Below the pieces are notes generated by a model. It was not told the DNA's origin. It saw only the letters and a program-made list of their open reading frames with translations, and did not search any database. From contig CM077647.1 of assembly GCA_039707465.1 (NCBI GenBank), forward strand, positions 179,793,276 to 179,857,275: DNA of 64,000 bases. Direction: 5' to 3'. Shown in pieces: positions 62,000 through 64,000 of this stretch; the stretch's first letter is position 1; each line of letters opens with the position of its first letter. This DNA is from Rhabdophis nuchalis (lineage: Eukaryota > Chordata > Lepidosauria > Squamata > Natricidae). Position numbers and translations under genes: made by a program.

Positions 62000-62505
62000 A
62001 GCTAGTATTACCGATTTGCAGATACACAGAGTTGGAAGGGAGCTTGTAGGTCATCTAGTCCAACCCCCCCCCCCCCATACACACACACACCCAAGCAGGA
62101 GACCCTACCCCATTTCTGACAGATGGCAGTCCAGTCTCTTCTTGAAAGCCCCCAGGGATGAAGCTCCCACCACCACCCAAGTTGTGTTCTTGACTTACAA
62201 CCCAAAATGTCTGCTGTTGAGTCCGACATTTGTTTTGCCTCATTTTACGACCTTCCTCGCCATAGTTGCTAAGCGAGTCGCCGTCGTTAATAAGTTAGTT
62301 AACCCGCCTGTTCAGCGAATCTGGCTTCCCCGTCGATTTTGCTTGTGTCCGAAGGTCGCAAAAGGGGGGGGGTCACATGACCGCTCCCCGGGTCACTGCG
62401 ACCGTCGTAAATAGGAGGCAGGTGCCAAGCATCTGAATCTTGATCACTTTTCTCAGTGCACTTGTAACTTTGAACAGTTACTAAATAAATTGGTGTAAGT
62501 CCAGG
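62000..62505 (+). repeat. SINE/CR1-like fragment and 'tcgtaag' repeat
   Basis: gagttggaagggagcttgta and catctagtccaacc (62028-62160), then gacttacaacccaaaatgtc to cagttactaaataaattgg of the tcgtaag family. Confidence 0.5.
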
Positions 62506-62787
62506 CCTCTACTTCTATCTAGATGGACAATACCATCACGTAGGTCAAATGGCCGACTCCATAGGAAATCTGGGAATACCATAGATTTACACCTTTTTAC
62601 AAATAAAATTAAAAGGTCTTTTACGTCATCGGTACGTTATACCCCAGCGAGCAATTTGGAAGCTCAAGACCCTGATAATAATTTAATTTTCTTCTCTCTC
62701 TCTCTGTCCAGCTCATTTCAGTCAGTATTTTGTTGTTTGTTTTTAAATTATTTCGCCGTTTCACTGCTCTGCTTTCATTTAAAACTA

Positions 62788-63243
62788 CCGTATTTTTCGG
62801 CGTATAGGACGCACCGGAGTATAAGACGCACCCAGGTTTTGAAGAGGCAATTTTTTTTAAAAAAAGTAGGTAGGTAGGTAGAGGGATAGAGAGGGAGAGA
62901 AAGAGAGAGAAATACAGTAGGTAGGGAGGGAGAGAGACAGTAGGTAGGGAGGGAGAGGGGGAGAGAGAGAAATACAATAAGTAGGGAGGGAGGGAGAGAG
63001 TATGTAGTTAGGTAGGTAGGTAGATAAAGGGATAGGGAGAGAGAGAGAACTACAGTAGGTAGGTAAGTAGGGAGAGAGAGTGTGTAGATAAGTAGGTAGA
63101 GGGATATAGAGAGAGAAATAGGGGTAGAGAGAGAGTAGGTAGATAGAGGGGGGAGAGAGAGAAATACAGTAGGTAGGCAGGGAGAGAGTGTGTAGATAGG
63201 TAGGTAGGTAAGTAGAGAGAGAAAAATAGAAGGAGAGAGAAAT

Positions 63244-63285
<42 letters not shown>

Positions 63286-63897
63286 GTAGGTAGGTAGGTA
63301 GATGTTTCCAGGTGTATTTACCCATGTGCTGGAGAAGGAAATCACTGACCACCTTTGGAACAAATCTTTGTTTCTGCAGGCACAGGACTTGACCAATGTA
63401 ATTCCCATCAATCACTTTAACTAAACAGCTTTCCAAAAGGGGGGAAAAACCCTTTTTGCACTGTGCAAACCTCCCCCAAACGGCCCGTTTTTCATGAAAA
63501 CGGGCCCGTTTTTTCCCAAATAAAAGGCATGAACAGCCTTGGGGGGGCTTGCAGAGTGCTCCTGGGGGGTGGAGGGGCCCAAAACGAGGAAAAACTGGTT
63601 TTTTTGTGAAAACGGGCCATTTTTTGGTTTAAAAAATGGCATGCATAGCCTTATGCAGGCTTATAGAGTGCTGCTGGGGGCTGGGGGGGGGACACCCTGT
63701 TTTTTGCTCCTTTCTGCTCTCCCCAGCCCCCAGGAGCTCTCTGGAAGCCTCCATAACGGTATGCGTGTGGCCATTTTGGTGAAGGGGGCGGGGTTTCAGG
63801 AGGCAAAAAAAAATGTATTCGATGTATAAGACGCACCCAGATTTTCAGCCTCTTTTTAGATGAAAATAGGTGCGTCTTATACTCTGAAAAATACGGT
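62788..63897 (+). mobile_element. TA-flanked MITE with GTAG array and unique interior
   Basis: Left TA-CCGTATTTTTCGGCGTATAG, right ctctgaaaaatacgg-TA. Interior: GTAG minisatellite 62868-63300, a ga run (63248-63282), then 63300-63800 with paired near-repeats (ggcccgtttttcatg and gggccattttttggt; gcttgcagagtgctcctggg and gcttatagagtgctgctggg). Confidence 0.7.
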
Positions 63898-64000
63898 AGC
63901 TGATAACCTGGCGTTGCCCGGGAATTTATTTATTTATTTCGCCTAATCCGTACATTTGTGCTCAAAAATAATCCCGCACCAAACGTAATCTTCTAATGTT
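63898..64000 (-). mobile_element. Helitron-like end, reverse, running off the window
   Basis: tagctgataacctggcgttg and cccgggaattt; on the minus strand this is a GC hairpin followed by ttatcagCTA. It abuts the MITE. Confidence 0.35.

Overview
The window is vertebrate nuclear DNA, almost certainly from a squamate reptile and probably a snake. The evidence is split, intron-rich genes with GT-AG borders, CR1, L2 and L1 LINE remnants, tRNA-derived SINEs, and very long GATA/GACA arrays of the kind first described as snake Bkm satellite. No species can be named from the sequence.

Two protein-coding genes are present, both on the + strand and in the tandem order known in mammals. (1) The 3' part of RNF31 (HOIP, the catalytic subunit of the linear ubiquitin assembly complex LUBAC) covers 218-25600 as ten exons. 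These encode the last 364 residues: the end of RING1, the IBR, RING2 with its catalytic Cys, and the LDD. A poly(A) signal lies at 26084. The start of the gene lies upstream of the window. (2) A complete IRF9 (DNA-binding subunit of ISGF3) covers about 36.1-60.4 kb. It has a CpG-rich promoter, a probable non-coding exon 1 and eight coding exons, giving 399 residues; the human protein has 393. A poly(A) signal lies at 60419. RNF31 acts in NF-kB and innate immune signalling and IRF9 in the interferon response, so this is a conserved immune neighbourhood.

Everything else is repeat. Layout: 0-2.4 kb, inverted-duplication left arm with RNF31 RING1 exon, palindromes and a tRNA-like SINE; 2.7-6.2 kb, L1 and L2 pieces and a purine tract with a CR1; 6.7-13 kb, SINE-derived minisatellites, a 160-bp minisatellite and a Helitron-like element; 13.4-22.3 kb, L2 copies and a TTTACTTCAC-type array; 22.7-25.5 kb, LTR-like repeats; 26.67-27.9 kb, inverted right arm carrying a second RING1 exon; 28.7-36 kb, GATA/GACA arrays holding an L2 with a full-length uninterrupted ORF; 36-40 kb, IRF9 promoter and first intron; 42.7-47.5 kb, a 47-bp minisatellite of about 100 copies; 48.0-49.4 kb, a pure pyrimidine tract; 51-64 kb, IRF9 3' exons among TA-flanked MITEs and opposed L2 copies.

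The points most worth checking are the inverted duplication of the RING1 exon across 25 kb, CTCF-like motifs riding on copies of an IRF9-promoter-flanking segment, a perfect GAS site in the IRF9 promoter, the minisatellite of ZNF143-like units, the intact L2 ORF, and hammerhead-like hairpins. Exon borders and phases were worked out by hand and close perfectly in both genes. Repeat family names are by recognition, not by database search.
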